Of a stretch of 15,931 nt of DNA, positions 6,142 through 14,134 are shown one piece after another; position 1 is the stretch's first letter; every line of letters starts with the position of its first letter. The stretch covers positions 1-15,931 of the forward strand of contig QOAM01000060.1 in NCBI GenBank assembly GCA_003978075.1, written 5' to 3'. The DNA is from Thermodesulfatator sp. (GTDB lineage: Bacteria; Desulfobacterota; Thermodesulfobacteria; Thermodesulfobacteriales; Thermodesulfobacteriaceae). Position numbers and translations under genes: made by a program. The notes below the pieces were generated by a model, which saw only the letters and a list, made by a program, of their open reading frames with translations, ran no database searches and was not told where the DNA came from.

Positions 6142-7500
6142 ATGTCGCGTCTTTTGATCGAACGGCCTTTGCCGCACGGTGGGCGCCTGGTAGAGAGGGT
6201 TATTGAGGACAAAAAGGTAGCCCAGAAGCTTTGGAAGAGTTGTAAAACTACTTACGAGATTAAGCCTACTTTGCATTATGAGACCGGGGTCCCGGTCCGG
6301 AATGTCTACCGGGAGATTATGTCTATTTGTTACGGGTTTTTCAGCCCGGTTGAGGGTTCGATGAAACAGGCGGAAGTAGAGCGGATCCTGAAAGAGAGGC
6401 GTCTTTTAAGCGAGTGGATCTTTCCCTATCCTTTGATTTTCGACATCAGCAAGGATGATCTCAACAAGCTGGGGGTAGAGGTTGGTGATCGTTTGGGGCT
6501 TACCTTGAAGGGTAAACCTTTTGCCATTCTGGACATTGAAGAGATCTACGAGATCGATCCGGAGGAGTTGGCTTTCAAGACCTTTGGGGATCCGGAGACC
6601 AACCCGGAGGTGGTGCGGGAGAAGTTCGATAAGAAGCATCCGGGGTGGGTGATTTATCGGAGTCACCAGCCTTGGGTGCTGGCCGGGAAGTACACCATCA
6701 TCAATCCTCCGAAGTTCAAGGCGCCTTTTGATCGTTTCTGGTTCCCGCCGCGTAAGGCGCGGGAGGAGTTTGAGAAGCGCGGCTGGCGCACGGTGATCAA
6801 CCACCAGACCCGGAATGTGCCCCATGTGGGCCACGAGTTTTTGATGAAGTGTGCGGCCTTCACCGGGGATGTGGAGCCTTGTCACGGGATCCTGGTCAAC
6901 GCGGTGATTGGGGTGAAGCGGCGGGGTGACTATCCGGATGAGGCCATCGTGGAGGCCCACGAGGCGGTTAACAAGTACGGTTACATTAAGCCGGAGCGGC
7001 ACCTGGTGAGTATAGTTCTTTGGGATATGCGCTACGGGAACCCCTTGGAGTCTCTGCTTCACGGTATCATTCGTCAGAATATGGGTTGCACCCACCACAT
7101 GTTCGGGCGTGATCACGCGGCGGTGGGTGAATACTACGACAAGTTCGCCACTCAGATCTTGTGGACCAAGGGTATTCCCAGCTTTGGCTTTCCGGCTCCG
7201 CCCACGGATGTCCCTTACGGGCTTCTTATTCGTCCGCAGAATATGCGGGAATTTTCCTACTGTCCCACCTGTAAGGAGATGGCCTACTCGGAGACCTGCG
7301 GACACAAGAGGGAGAAGCTTTCGGGGAGCTTCCTGCGGGGCATGGTGGCCGAGGGGGTGCAGCCTCCGAGCATTATCATGCGGCCCGAGGTTTACAAGGT
7401 GGTGGTCAAGTGGTGGAAGAAGTTCGGATATCCTTTCTGCAACGAGAAGTATGTAATTAATAAGGAGAAGGAGCTCGAGGTCGAGCTGGAGGACCTCTAA
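6142..7500 (+). CDS. sat: Sulfate adenylyltransferase (ATP sulfurylase), dissimilatory type
   Basis: Sat activates sulfate with ATP to adenosine 5'-phosphosulfate (APS) and pyrophosphate in the cytoplasm. In reverse-running organisms it makes ATP. The 452-residue homomeric-type enzyme shows the nucleotide and sulfate motifs QTRN (222-225), HVGH (228-231) and GRDHA (322-326). A zinc-binding C-terminal site with C374, C377, C386 and H388 (CPTC...CGH) is typical of the Sat enzymes of sulfate reducers and thermophiles. There is no APS-kinase domain, as expected for a dissimilatory enzyme. Start: GTG at 6139 and ATG at 6142 are adjacent in frame. I take ATG because GGAGG (6131-6135) sits 6 nt before it. 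It is the first gene of the operon, under the TTGACA/TATAAA promoter, 30 nt upstream of a small conserved-looking orf. Confidence 0.97.
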   Translation: MSRLLIERPLPHGGRLVERVIEDKKVAQKLWKSCKTTYEIKPTLHYETGVPVRNVYREIMSICYGFFSPVEGSMKQAEVERILKERRLLSEWIFPYPLIFDISKDDLNKLGVEVGDRLGLTLKGKPFAILDIEEIYEIDPEELAFKTFGDPETNPEVVREKFDKKHPGWVIYRSHQPWVLAGKYTIINPPKFKAPFDRFWFPPRKAREEFEKRGWRTVINHQTRNVPHVGHEFLMKCAAFTGDVEPCHGILVNAVIGVKRRGDYPDEAIVEAHEAVNKYGYIKPERHLVSIVLWDMRYGNPLESLLHGIIRQNMGCTHHMFGRDHAAVGEYYDKFATQILWTKGIPSFGFPAPPTDVPYGLLIRPQNMREFSYCPTCKEMAYSETCGHKREKLSGSFLRGMVAEGVQPPSIIMRPEVYKVVVKWWKKFGYPFCNEKYVINKEKELEVELEDL

Positions 7501-7530
7501 AACGCAAAAATTTGGAAGGAGGGAGAGAAA

Positions 7531-7890
7531 ATGGCCTACTTCATGGTGGTGCTTTTGGACGATAGCCGGATGGAAAAGATTAAGGGGACGGACCTAGAGA
7601 AAAACATTAAATATATGTTCGGTGGGGAGCTGCGGCTTCTCGAGGTGGAGGTGAACGAGGAGCTTAAGGACAAGATTTTGGCCGAGTTCGAGACCGCTCG
7701 AGTAGATTCCCGCGGAGCCATTACCGATGTGCCGGTGGCCTTCATGCGGGAGCTCTTTAACCAGGTGGCGGAGAAGAAGTCTTTGGGTCCGGAGGTGGTG
7801 GAGGGGGTGCTGGCCAAGGTGAACGAGATTAAGGAGCTCGCGGCCAAGGAGTCTGAGTATCTGCCTCCGCCGGAGATCGAAACCGAATAA
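7531..7890 (+). CDS. Small Cys-free protein of unrecognised family between sat and aprB
   Basis: I do not recognise the family of this 119-residue protein. It is a real gene: it follows sat by 30 nt, has a strong GGAAGGAGGG site 9 nt before its ATG, shares codon style with its neighbours and fills the space between sat and aprB. It is acidic, has no cysteine, no signal peptide and no membrane segment, so it is probably cytoplasmic and holds no iron-sulfur cluster. The N-terminus AYFMVVLLDD looks like an opening beta strand. Residues about 20-60 mix strand and charged helix. Residues about 68-106 look like two amphipathic helices, and the tail (107-119) is Pro/Glu-rich. The position suggests a role tied to APS synthesis or transfer to AprBA, for example an assembly or interaction factor, but that is inference from location only. 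Confidence 0.85.
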   Translation: MAYFMVVLLDDSRMEKIKGTDLEKNIKYMFGGELRLLEVEVNEELKDKILAEFETARVDSRGAITDVPVAFMRELFNQVAEKKSLGPEVVEGVLAKVNEIKELAAKESEYLPPPEIETE

Positions 7891-8051
7891 AAGCGTGCGA
7901 TCGGGGAGGAGAGGAGAGGAAAAATTAAGGAAAGTGGGGGGTGAGAGAGGAAGATGGCCGTAGAAGATGTTTGATTTTGGAGGTGAAAGAGGGTAAAAAG
8001 GAAATGCCCCTGAAGAGGGGAGGTTAAAAATACGCAAAGGAGGTAGGGAGT
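7891..8051 (+). other. Purine-rich leader of aprB with mini-ORFs and a hairpin
   Basis: This 161-nt spacer is long for an otherwise tight operon and is extremely purine-rich on the coding strand, with several GGAGG-like tracts. It holds three tiny reading frames, each following an AG-rich site: 7954-7974 (6 codons), 7967-7996 (9 codons, its ATG overlapping the end of the first) and 8004-8027 (7 codons). A hairpin CCCCT-GAAG-AGGGG lies at 8007-8020, inside the third frame. There is no T run, so it is not a terminator. It may set aprBA translation or be an mRNA processing site. The mini-ORFs may equally be chance. Confidence 0.4.
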
Positions 8052-8516
8052 ATGCCGAGCTATGTAAATCCTGAAAAGTGTGACGGATGTAAGGGTGGTG
8101 ACCGGACAGTTTGTATGTACATTTGCCCGAACGATTTAATGATTCTGGACACGGAGAACATGAAGGCTTACAACCAAGAGCCGGATCAGTGCTGGGAGTG
8201 TTACAGCTGTGTGAAGAGCTGTCCGCAGGGGGCCATCTCGGTGCGGCACTACGCGGACTTCTCGCCGTTGGGGGCTTCCTGTCAGCCCATGCGGGGGACC
8301 ACGGACATCATGTGGACCATTAAGTTCCGTAACGGGGTGGTGAAGCGTTTTAAGTTCCCCATCCGGACCACGCCTGAGGGTTCGGCTGATCCTACGGTGG
8401 GGAAGCCGGATCCGGATCTGGGAGCCATTGGGACCAATCAGCTCTTTACGGAGCTTGCGGATGGGGTGACTCCGGCGACGCCGCAGAATCCGGTGGCCAT
8501 CAAGTTTGCGGGATAA
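8052..8516 (+). CDS. aprB: Adenylylsulfate reductase beta subunit (iron-sulfur)
   Basis: AprB is the ferredoxin-like subunit that passes electrons to the FAD of AprA during APS reduction. The 154-residue protein has two [4Fe-4S] motifs: C10, C13, C21, C25 (CDGC...C...C, with the long spacing typical of AprB) and C47, C50, C53, C57 (CWECYSCVKSC). The remaining part (about 80-154) is the C-terminal extension known to wrap around AprA, with YADFSPLGASC, PIRTTPEGS and a proline-rich end. Its length fits the family (about 145-165). The AGGAGG site 8 nt before the ATG is strong. It is followed 40 nt later by aprA, in the usual B-A order, to form the cytoplasmic AprBA heterodimer that docks near QmoABC. 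Confidence 0.97.
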   Translation: MPSYVNPEKCDGCKGGDRTVCMYICPNDLMILDTENMKAYNQEPDQCWECYSCVKSCPQGAISVRHYADFSPLGASCQPMRGTTDIMWTIKFRNGVVKRFKFPIRTTPEGSADPTVGKPDPDLGAIGTNQLFTELADGVTPATPQNPVAIKFAG

Positions 8517-8556
8517 TTTTCTGAAGCTTTGAAAAATTTGAGAAAGGAGGGAGATT

Positions 8557-10557
8557 ATGGGTAGGATTTGGTCTTATAATCCCGGTTTAGAGTGTGCCGA
8601 GCCTGAAATTGTAGAGATGGAGACAGACATTCTCTTGGTGGGTGGTGGTATGGCTGCCTGCGGGGCGGCGGTAGAGGCTGTCCGGTGGGCCAAGCAGGCC
8701 GGGTTAAAGGTGGTCTTGTGCGACAAGGCTGCTCTGGAGCGTTCCGGGGCGGTGGCTATGGGGCTTTCGGCCATCAACACCTATATCGGTGAGAACACCC
8801 CGGACGACTATGTGCGCATGGTGCGCTGTGACCTCATGGGGATCATTCGGGAGGACCTTTCCTTTGATGTGGGCCGGCATGTGGACGACACGGTGCACTG
8901 CTTCGAGGAGTGGGGGCTTCCCATCTGGAAGAAGACTGACGACGGCAAGACCATAGACGGGGCGGAGGCCAAGGCCAAGGGTCTAACCCTGAAGGGCGGG
9001 GCCAAGCCGGTGCGTTCCGGACGCTGGCAGATCATGATCAACGGTGAGTCCTATAAGGTGATCGTGGCGGAGGCGGCGAAGAACGCCATGGATCAGCTGG
9101 GTGAGAACGGTCAGATCCTCGAGCGGGTCTTCATCGTGCGGCCTCTGATGGACGCCAACGAGCCCAACCGTTGCTGTGGCGGTGTGGGCTTTTCCGTGCG
9201 CGAGAACAAGATCTACATCATTAAGGCCAACGCCACGCTGGTAGCCACAGGCGGGGCGGTGAACATCTTCCGTCCTCGTTCCGTGGGTGAGGGTCAGGGT
9301 CGTGCCTGGTATCCGGTCTGGAATCCTGGTTCCGGGTATGCCATGGTCCTCATGAGCGGCGGTAAGCTGGTCCTTATGGAGAACCGTTTTGTGCCCGCCC
9401 GGTTCAAGGACGGTTACGGACCGGTGGGGGCCTGGTTCCTCCTCTTCAAGGCCCGGGCCACTAACGCTTTTGAGGAAAATTATTTAGAAAAGCACAAGGG
9501 TGAGCTCGAGAAGTTTAAGCCTTACAGTGAGGCCTCGGTGATCGGAACCTGTCTGCGGAACCACGCCATGCTCATCGAGATGAAGGAGGGCCGGGGGCCC
9601 ATCTACATCCACACCGAGTGGGCCCTGCAGGAGGCCATGAAGACCATGGACAAGAAGGAGTTCAAGAAGCTCGAGGCTGAGGCCTGGGAGGACTTCCTGG
9701 ACATGTGTGTGACCCAGGCCGGGCTGTGGGCCTGCCTGAACATCGAGCCGGAGAAGAAGCCTTCGGAGATCATGCCCACCGAGCCCTACTTCTTGGGTTC
9801 GCACGCCGGTTGTGCCGGGGCTTGGTGCTGCGGTCCGGACGAGGACTGGGTGCCTGAGGAGTATAAGAAGCCTTGGGACGAGATCGGCCGTTACAACCGC
9901 ATGACCACGGTGAAGGGCCTCTTCTGTGCCGGTGACACCGTGGGGGCTTCGGGGCACAAGTTCTCCTCCGGTTCTCACGTGGAGGGGCGTATCGCGGCTA
10001 AGGCCATGGTGAAGTTCTGTCTGGATCATAAGGACTTTAAGCCCACCCCGAAGCGGAGCGCGGAGGACTACAAGAAGGAGATCTATGCGCCGTGGTATCG
10101 TTTTGAGGAGTTCAAGAACGCCACCACGGTTTACGAGATTAACCCCAACTACCTCCTGCCGCGGCAGATCCAGACCCGTCTGATGAAGATCATGGACGAG
10201 TATGTGGCAGGTATCGCCACCTTCTATCAGACCAACAAGATCATGCTGGAGCAGGGGCTTGAGCTTATCACCATGCTGAAGGAGGACATGCAGAAGGCGG
10301 CGGCTCGGGATCTGCACGAGCTCATGCGGGCCTGGGAGAACATCCACCGGGTATGGACGGCGGAGGCCCACCTGCGGCACATCCTCTTCCGGGAGGAGAC
10401 CCGTTATCCCGGTTACTTCTATCGGACCGACTTCCCCAATCTGGACGACGCCAATTGGCGTTGCTTCACCCTCTCCAGTGTGGATCCGGAGACCGGCGAG
10501 TGGAAGCTTGAGAAGTTCCCCTACATCCAGATCATCCCGGATCCTCTGGGACCGTAA
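8557..10557 (+). CDS. aprA: Adenylylsulfate reductase alpha subunit (FAD)
   Basis: AprA is the catalytic flavoprotein converting APS plus two electrons to sulfite and AMP; the reaction is reversible. The 666-residue product belongs to the fumarate-reductase-like flavoproteins. The FAD-binding GGGMAACGA lies at 29-37, followed by the RSGAVAMGLSAINTY segment (62-76, with N74). RFVPARFKDGYGP (277-289) carries the probable catalytic Arg (R282), and SHAGCAG (415-421) the probable catalytic His (H416). The FAD contact region GLFCAGDTVGASGHKFSSGS is at 454-473. Residue roles are by analogy with the Archaeoglobus enzyme. The C-terminal helical domain (about 530-620) and the SSVDPETGEW region complete a full-length protein (family about 620-670). 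AAAGGAGGG precedes the ATG. A strong terminator-like hairpin begins 13 nt after the stop, before qmoA. Confidence 0.98.
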   Translation: MGRIWSYNPGLECAEPEIVEMETDILLVGGGMAACGAAVEAVRWAKQAGLKVVLCDKAALERSGAVAMGLSAINTYIGENTPDDYVRMVRCDLMGIIREDLSFDVGRHVDDTVHCFEEWGLPIWKKTDDGKTIDGAEAKAKGLTLKGGAKPVRSGRWQIMINGESYKVIVAEAAKNAMDQLGENGQILERVFIVRPLMDANEPNRCCGGVGFSVRENKIYIIKANATLVATGGAVNIFRPRSVGEGQGRAWYPVWNPGSGYAMVLMSGGKLVLMENRFVPARFKDGYGPVGAWFLLFKARATNAFEENYLEKHKGELEKFKPYSEASVIGTCLRNHAMLIEMKEGRGPIYIHTEWALQEAMKTMDKKEFKKLEAEAWEDFLDMCVTQAGLWACLNIEPEKKPSEIMPTEPYFLGSHAGCAGAWCCGPDEDWVPEEYKKPWDEIGRYNRMTTVKGLFCAGDTVGASGHKFSSGSHVEGRIAAKAMVKFCLDHKDFKPTPKRSAEDYKKEIYAPWYRFEEFKNATTVYEINPNYLLPRQIQTRLMKIMDEYVAGIATFYQTNKIMLEQGLELITMLKEDMQKAAARDLHELMRAWENIHRVWTAEAHLRHILFREETRYPGYFYRTDFPNLDDANWRCFTLSSVDPETGEWKLEKFPYIQIIPDPLGP

Positions 10558-10570
10558 AATCGCGAGGAGC

Positions 10571-10600
10571 GAGGGGGGCCGCAAGGCCCCCCTCTTTTTT
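10571..10600 (+). terminator. Strong intrinsic terminator between aprA and qmoA
   Basis: A perfect 10-bp stem, GAGGGGGGCC (10571-10580) with GGCCCCCCTC (10585-10594), is closed by a GCAA (GNRA-type) tetraloop and followed directly by six T. This is textbook intrinsic-terminator structure, 13 nt after the aprA stop. Since qmoABC lies downstream on the same strand, it probably gives partial termination, so sat-apr mRNA would exceed qmo mRNA. No clear separate qmo promoter was found in the remaining 78 nt. Confidence 0.85.
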
Positions 10601-10651
10601 CCTTGGTTTAGACGAGAAGCTAGAGAGGGCGGCTTTTCGTCCAAGCCAAGG
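10601..10651 (+). other. Second long hairpin between the terminator and qmoA
   Basis: Positions 10601-10620 pair with 10632-10651 across an 11-nt purine-rich loop (TAGAGAGGGCG): 17 Watson-Crick pairs, two G-U pairs and one A-C mismatch. It starts at the first base after the terminator's T run and ends 14 nt before the qmoA ribosome site (GGAGGAGG, 10666-10673). No T run follows, so it is not itself a terminator. It may protect the 5' end of processed qmoABC mRNA or be a regulatory element. Confidence 0.65.
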
Positions 10652-10678
10652 GTCTATTAAAACCTGGAGGAGGCGGTC

Positions 10679-11920
10679 ATGGCTCAAGAGAAGATTTTGG
10701 TAGTAGGGGGAGGGATAAGCGGGGTCACGGCGGCCGTGGAGGCGGCCGAGATGGAATACGATGTGTATTTGGTGGAAAAGGAGCCTACGCTGGGGGGTCG
10801 GGTTTTACAGTTGCGTTATTACTTTCCCAAGCTTTGTCCCCCCACCTGTGGGCTGGAGATAAATTATCGGCGCATTAAGAGCAATCCGCGCATCACGGTT
10901 TATACCATGGCTACGGTGAAAGAGATTTCCGGGGGGCCGGGGAATTACCGGGTAAAGGTGGAGATTGCGCCCCGGTATGTGAACGAGAATTGTACGGCTT
11001 GTGGGGAATGTGAGAAGGTTTGTCAAGGGGAGCGAGTAAACACCTTTGATTTTGGACTTTCCAAGACCAAGGCCATTTATCTACCTCATCCCATGGCCTT
11101 TCCGCCGTATTATGTGCTGGACAAGTCTGCCTTGGCGGAGGGGGACCTAGAGCGGATCATGGCTGCCTGTAAGTACAATGCCATAGATCCCAACATGCAG
11201 CCTCAGACCGTGGAGCTAGAGGTTGGGGCCATCATTTGGGCCACAGGTTGGAGGCCTTACGATGCCACCAAGCTGGACAATCTGGGTTATGGGCGGTTTG
11301 CTAATGTGATTACTAACATGCAGATGGAGCGTTTGGCCTCTCCCACGGGGCCTACAGGGGGGAAGATCCTGCGCCCTTCGGATCAGACGGAGCCCAAGAC
11401 GGTGGTCTTTGTGCAGTGTGCGGGTTCGCGGGACGAGAATCATCTATCTTACTGTTCCTACATTTGCTGTCTGGCCTCGCTGAAGCAGAGTCTTTATCTG
11501 GCGGAGCAAAATCCGGAGATCGAGAGCTACATCTTTTACATTGATATCCGGACTCCGGGACGTTACGAGAAGTTCCTGCGCCGGGCGCAGGAGGAGGCCC
11601 GGATCCATTTTATAAAGGGAAAGGTGGCTAAGATCGAAGAAGATCCAGAGACCAAGGATCTGGTGGTGACCGCGGAAGACACCCTTTCGGGCAAGAAGGT
11701 TCAGCAGAGGGCCAATCTGGTGGTGTTGGCCGTGGGGATGCAGCCCTCGCTGGCGGAGGGGGCCGTCTCTGGGGTTTCGGTGGATGAGAACGGATTCGTG
11801 CAGGTGACGGAGGGGATGTATGCCTGTGGGTGTGCGTGGATGCCTCTGGACGTCATGACTTCGAACGAAACGGCTACGGCCGCGGCCCTTAAGGCCATTC
11901 AGACCATTGTAAGGGGGTAA
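10679..11920 (+). CDS. qmoA: Quinone-interacting oxidoreductase subunit QmoA
   Basis: QmoA is an HdrA-like FAD protein of the membrane-attached QmoABC complex, which connects the quinone pool to AprBA. The 413-residue protein begins with a dinucleotide-binding fold (ILVVGGGISG, 6-15, then VEKEPTLGGR, 32-41). CPPTCGLE is at 53-60, and a [4Fe-4S] motif C105-x2-C108-x2-C111-x3-C115 (NCTACGECEKVC) follows. Further on lie WATGWRPYD (187-195) and the HdrA-type cysteine segment VQCAGSRDENHLSYC (245-259) running into ICC (262-264). The C-terminal FAD-fold half ends in YACGCAW (381-387). Length and order match QmoA rather than full HdrA. The start ATG follows GGAGGAGG by 5 nt. It lies just 4 nt upstream of qmoB, which holds a paralogous copy of the same fold, pointing to an old duplication. 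Confidence 0.95.
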   Translation: MAQEKILVVGGGISGVTAAVEAAEMEYDVYLVEKEPTLGGRVLQLRYYFPKLCPPTCGLEINYRRIKSNPRITVYTMATVKEISGGPGNYRVKVEIAPRYVNENCTACGECEKVCQGERVNTFDFGLSKTKAIYLPHPMAFPPYYVLDKSALAEGDLERIMAACKYNAIDPNMQPQTVELEVGAIIWATGWRPYDATKLDNLGYGRFANVITNMQMERLASPTGPTGGKILRPSDQTEPKTVVFVQCAGSRDENHLSYCSYICCLASLKQSLYLAEQNPEIESYIFYIDIRTPGRYEKFLRRAQEEARIHFIKGKVAKIEEDPETKDLVVTAEDTLSGKKVQQRANLVVLAVGMQPSLAEGAVSGVSVDENGFVQVTEGMYACGCAWMPLDVMTSNETATAAALKAIQTIVRG

Positions 11921-11924
11921 TTCC

Positions 11925-14123
11925 ATGAAGATAGGAGTCTTTATCTGCACCTCTTGCAATATCGGAGAGAGGTTGGAGGTTTCAGAGCTGGAGGCAGCGG
12001 CCCAGGATCAGGGGGCCCAGTTTGTGGCCTCGCGAGAGTTTCTTTGTAGTAAAGAAGGGGTCCAGGCCATTAAGGAGGCTATCCAGAACGAGGGGCTGGA
12101 GGCGGTGGCCATTTGTGCCTGTTCCCCGCGGGTGAACTGGGATGTCTTTAATTTGGGCAAGGTGGCGGTGGAGCGGGTAAGCCTGCGGGAGGGGGTGGTC
12201 TGGAGCCGTTTTCCGGTGCCGGGAGAAGGGGAAGAGTCGGTAGATGACAGTAAGGAGGTGGCTGAAGGGGTCACCTTCAAGGACGAGCTCATGGCCTTGG
12301 CCAAGGACTATGTGCGCATGGGGGTGGCCAAGCTCCAGACTTATAATTTTCCCGAGCCCTACAAGCCGGAGGAGGAGATTTCCAAGACGGTTTTGGTCAT
12401 CGGAGGTGGAGTGGCGGGGTTGACCGCGGCCCTAGAGGTGGCCAAGGCCGGGCATCCGGCCATCATCGTGGAAAAGGAAAAGGAGTTGGGGGGGTTTGTG
12501 GCCAAGATGAAGGCCCAGGTGAAGGCCGAGCCCCCCTTTGACGGGATCACCGAGCCCATTGTGGGGAAGCTCATCTCTGAGGTGCAGGAGAACGAGAACA
12601 TCACCGTGTATACCGGGGCGCAAGTGACGAACATCAAGGGGGCCCCGGGGCTTTTTACGGTGACCATCAAGAAGGGGGGGAGCGAGGAAGAGGTGAAGAT
12701 AGGGGCTATTGTGGTGGCAGCGGGTTGGAAGCCTTACGATGCCTCGAAGCTCGGGGACCTGGGTTACGGGAAGTTTGCGGATGTGGTGACCAATGTGGAA
12801 TTCGAGGAGATGGCGGCCAAGGGGGAGCTGAAAAGGAAATCGAACGGGGAGCCGGTGAAAAGCGTGCTTTTTGTGCAGTGCGCGGGGCAGCGAGACGAGA
12901 ATCATCTGCCTTACTGTTCTTCGGTATGTTGTATGGTTTCTCTCAAGCAGGCCAAGTATGTGCGCGAGGTGGATCCGGAGGCCAAGGCCTACATCATCTA
13001 CAAGGACATGCGCACCGTGGGGCTTTACGAGAACTTTTACAAGGTGCTCCAGGATGATCCCGGGGTTTTTCTCACTAAAGGGGAGGTAAAGGAGATCCGG
13101 GAAGAGGACGGCCGCCTGGTGGTGAAGGTGGATCAGACCCTTTTCGGGGAGGAGATCGAGATCCCGGTGGACATGGTGGTGCTGGCTACGGGAATGGTTC
13201 CGGCTACGGCGGACGATCCCATCATTCCTCTGCAATATCGGCAGGGGCCGGGTTTTCCGGAGCTCGAACTTTTTTACGGTTTTGCAGATTCTAACTATAT
13301 TTGTTTCCCTTACGAGACGCGGCGTACGGGCATCTATGCGGCCGGGGCGGTGCATCAGCCCATGACCATCTTTCAGGCCATGGAGGATGCCACGGGGGCG
13401 GCGCTCAAGGCCCTGCAGTGCTTGAAGGCCATCGAGATGGGGCATGCGGTGCATCCGCGAACCTGGGATTTTGCCTATCCGGAATGGGACCTCAAGATGT
13501 GCACCCAGTGTAAGCGGTGTACGGAGGAGTGTCCCTTCGGGGCCTTGGACGAGACGGAAGACGGGACCCCCATGCCCAATCCCACGCGGTGCCGTCGGTG
13601 TGGGACCTGTTTTGGGGCCTGTCCGCAGCGCATCATCAACTTCAAGGACTACAGCATCGACATGGTGACCCAGATGATCAAGGCCTGCGAGATGCCCGAG
13701 CCGGACTACGGGCTCTATCGGGTGCTGGCCATCGTCTGCGAGAACGATGCTTACCCCGCCCTGGACATGGCGGCTTACAAGCGGTTGAATCTCCCGGTGG
13801 CCTTTCGGGTGATACCGGTGCGGTGTCTGGGAGCAGCCAATGTCTCCTTTGTGAAGGACGCCATGAGTAAGGGCTTTGACGGGGTACTCCTTCTGGGCTG
13901 CAAGTTCGGGGAGAATTATCAGTGTCACTTTATTAAGGGTAGTGAACTGGCCAATCGGCGGATGGAGAATGTGGCAGAGACCTTGCAGCAACTGGCCTTG
14001 GAGACGGAGCGGGTGACTCTGGAGATCGTGGCCATTGACGAGGCGGAAAAGATACCCCAGATCATGGGTAAGTTTGTAGAGTTCTTGCAGGAATATGGAG
14101 AAAGTCCCTTCAAGGGGTGGTAA
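11925..14123 (+). CDS. qmoB: Quinone-interacting oxidoreductase subunit QmoB
   Basis: QmoB is the larger HdrA/MvhD-like subunit. The 732 residues divide as follows. The N-terminal HdrA segment (1-145) has CTSC (8-11), C41 and CACSP (64-68). The FAD fold begins at VLVIGGGVAG (156-165), and VQCAGQRDENHLPYCSSVCC (317-336) mirrors QmoA. Two ferredoxin-type [4Fe-4S] motifs lie at C526/C529/C532/C536 and C556/C559/C562/C566. A MvhD-like C-terminal domain (about 600-710) has C605, C634, C659 and C667. MvhD binds [2Fe-2S]; here the first motif reads VCENDAY with a single Cys, so the site is not a full MvhD set. It works with QmoA and QmoC on the cytoplasmic face, presumably contacting AprBA. The ribosome site AAGGGGG lies inside the qmoA end, and the gap to qmoC is 11 nt. 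Confidence 0.95.
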   Translation: MKIGVFICTSCNIGERLEVSELEAAAQDQGAQFVASREFLCSKEGVQAIKEAIQNEGLEAVAICACSPRVNWDVFNLGKVAVERVSLREGVVWSRFPVPGEGEESVDDSKEVAEGVTFKDELMALAKDYVRMGVAKLQTYNFPEPYKPEEEISKTVLVIGGGVAGLTAALEVAKAGHPAIIVEKEKELGGFVAKMKAQVKAEPPFDGITEPIVGKLISEVQENENITVYTGAQVTNIKGAPGLFTVTIKKGGSEEEVKIGAIVVAAGWKPYDASKLGDLGYGKFADVVTNVEFEEMAAKGELKRKSNGEPVKSVLFVQCAGQRDENHLPYCSSVCCMVSLKQAKYVREVDPEAKAYIIYKDMRTVGLYENFYKVLQDDPGVFLTKGEVKEIREEDGRLVVKVDQTLFGEEIEIPVDMVVLATGMVPATADDPIIPLQYRQGPGFPELELFYGFADSNYICFPYETRRTGIYAAGAVHQPMTIFQAMEDATGAALKALQCLKAIEMGHAVHPRTWDFAYPEWDLKMCTQCKRCTEECPFGALDETEDGTPMPNPTRCRRCGTCFGACPQRIINFKDYSIDMVTQMIKACEMPEPDYGLYRVLAIVCENDAYPALDMAAYKRLNLPVAFRVIPVRCLGAANVSFVKDAMSKGFDGVLLLGCKFGENYQCHFIKGSELANRRMENVAETLQQLALETERVTLEIVAIDEAEKIPQIMGKFVEFLQEYGESPFKGW

Positions 14124-14134
14124 GGAGGTTAGAT

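Noticed and set aside
6406..7305. A 299-codon open frame on the minus strand opposite sat
   Set aside because: Shadow of sat with no family features or translation signal.
9484..10644. A 386-codon open frame on the minus strand opposite aprA
   Set aside because: Same cause: it is the complement of aprA, shows no recognisable motif, and runs through the aprA terminator.
12432..13991. A 519-codon open frame on the minus strand opposite qmoB
   Set aside because: It mirrors qmoB codons rich in G at the third position, has His/Leu/Arg-heavy low-meaning sequence and no ribosome site; qmoB on the other strand has full motifs.
14117..14134. GTG start 18 nt upstream for qmoC
   Set aside because: It overlaps the qmoB end and precedes the AAGGAGG site, which clearly serves the ATG at 14135.
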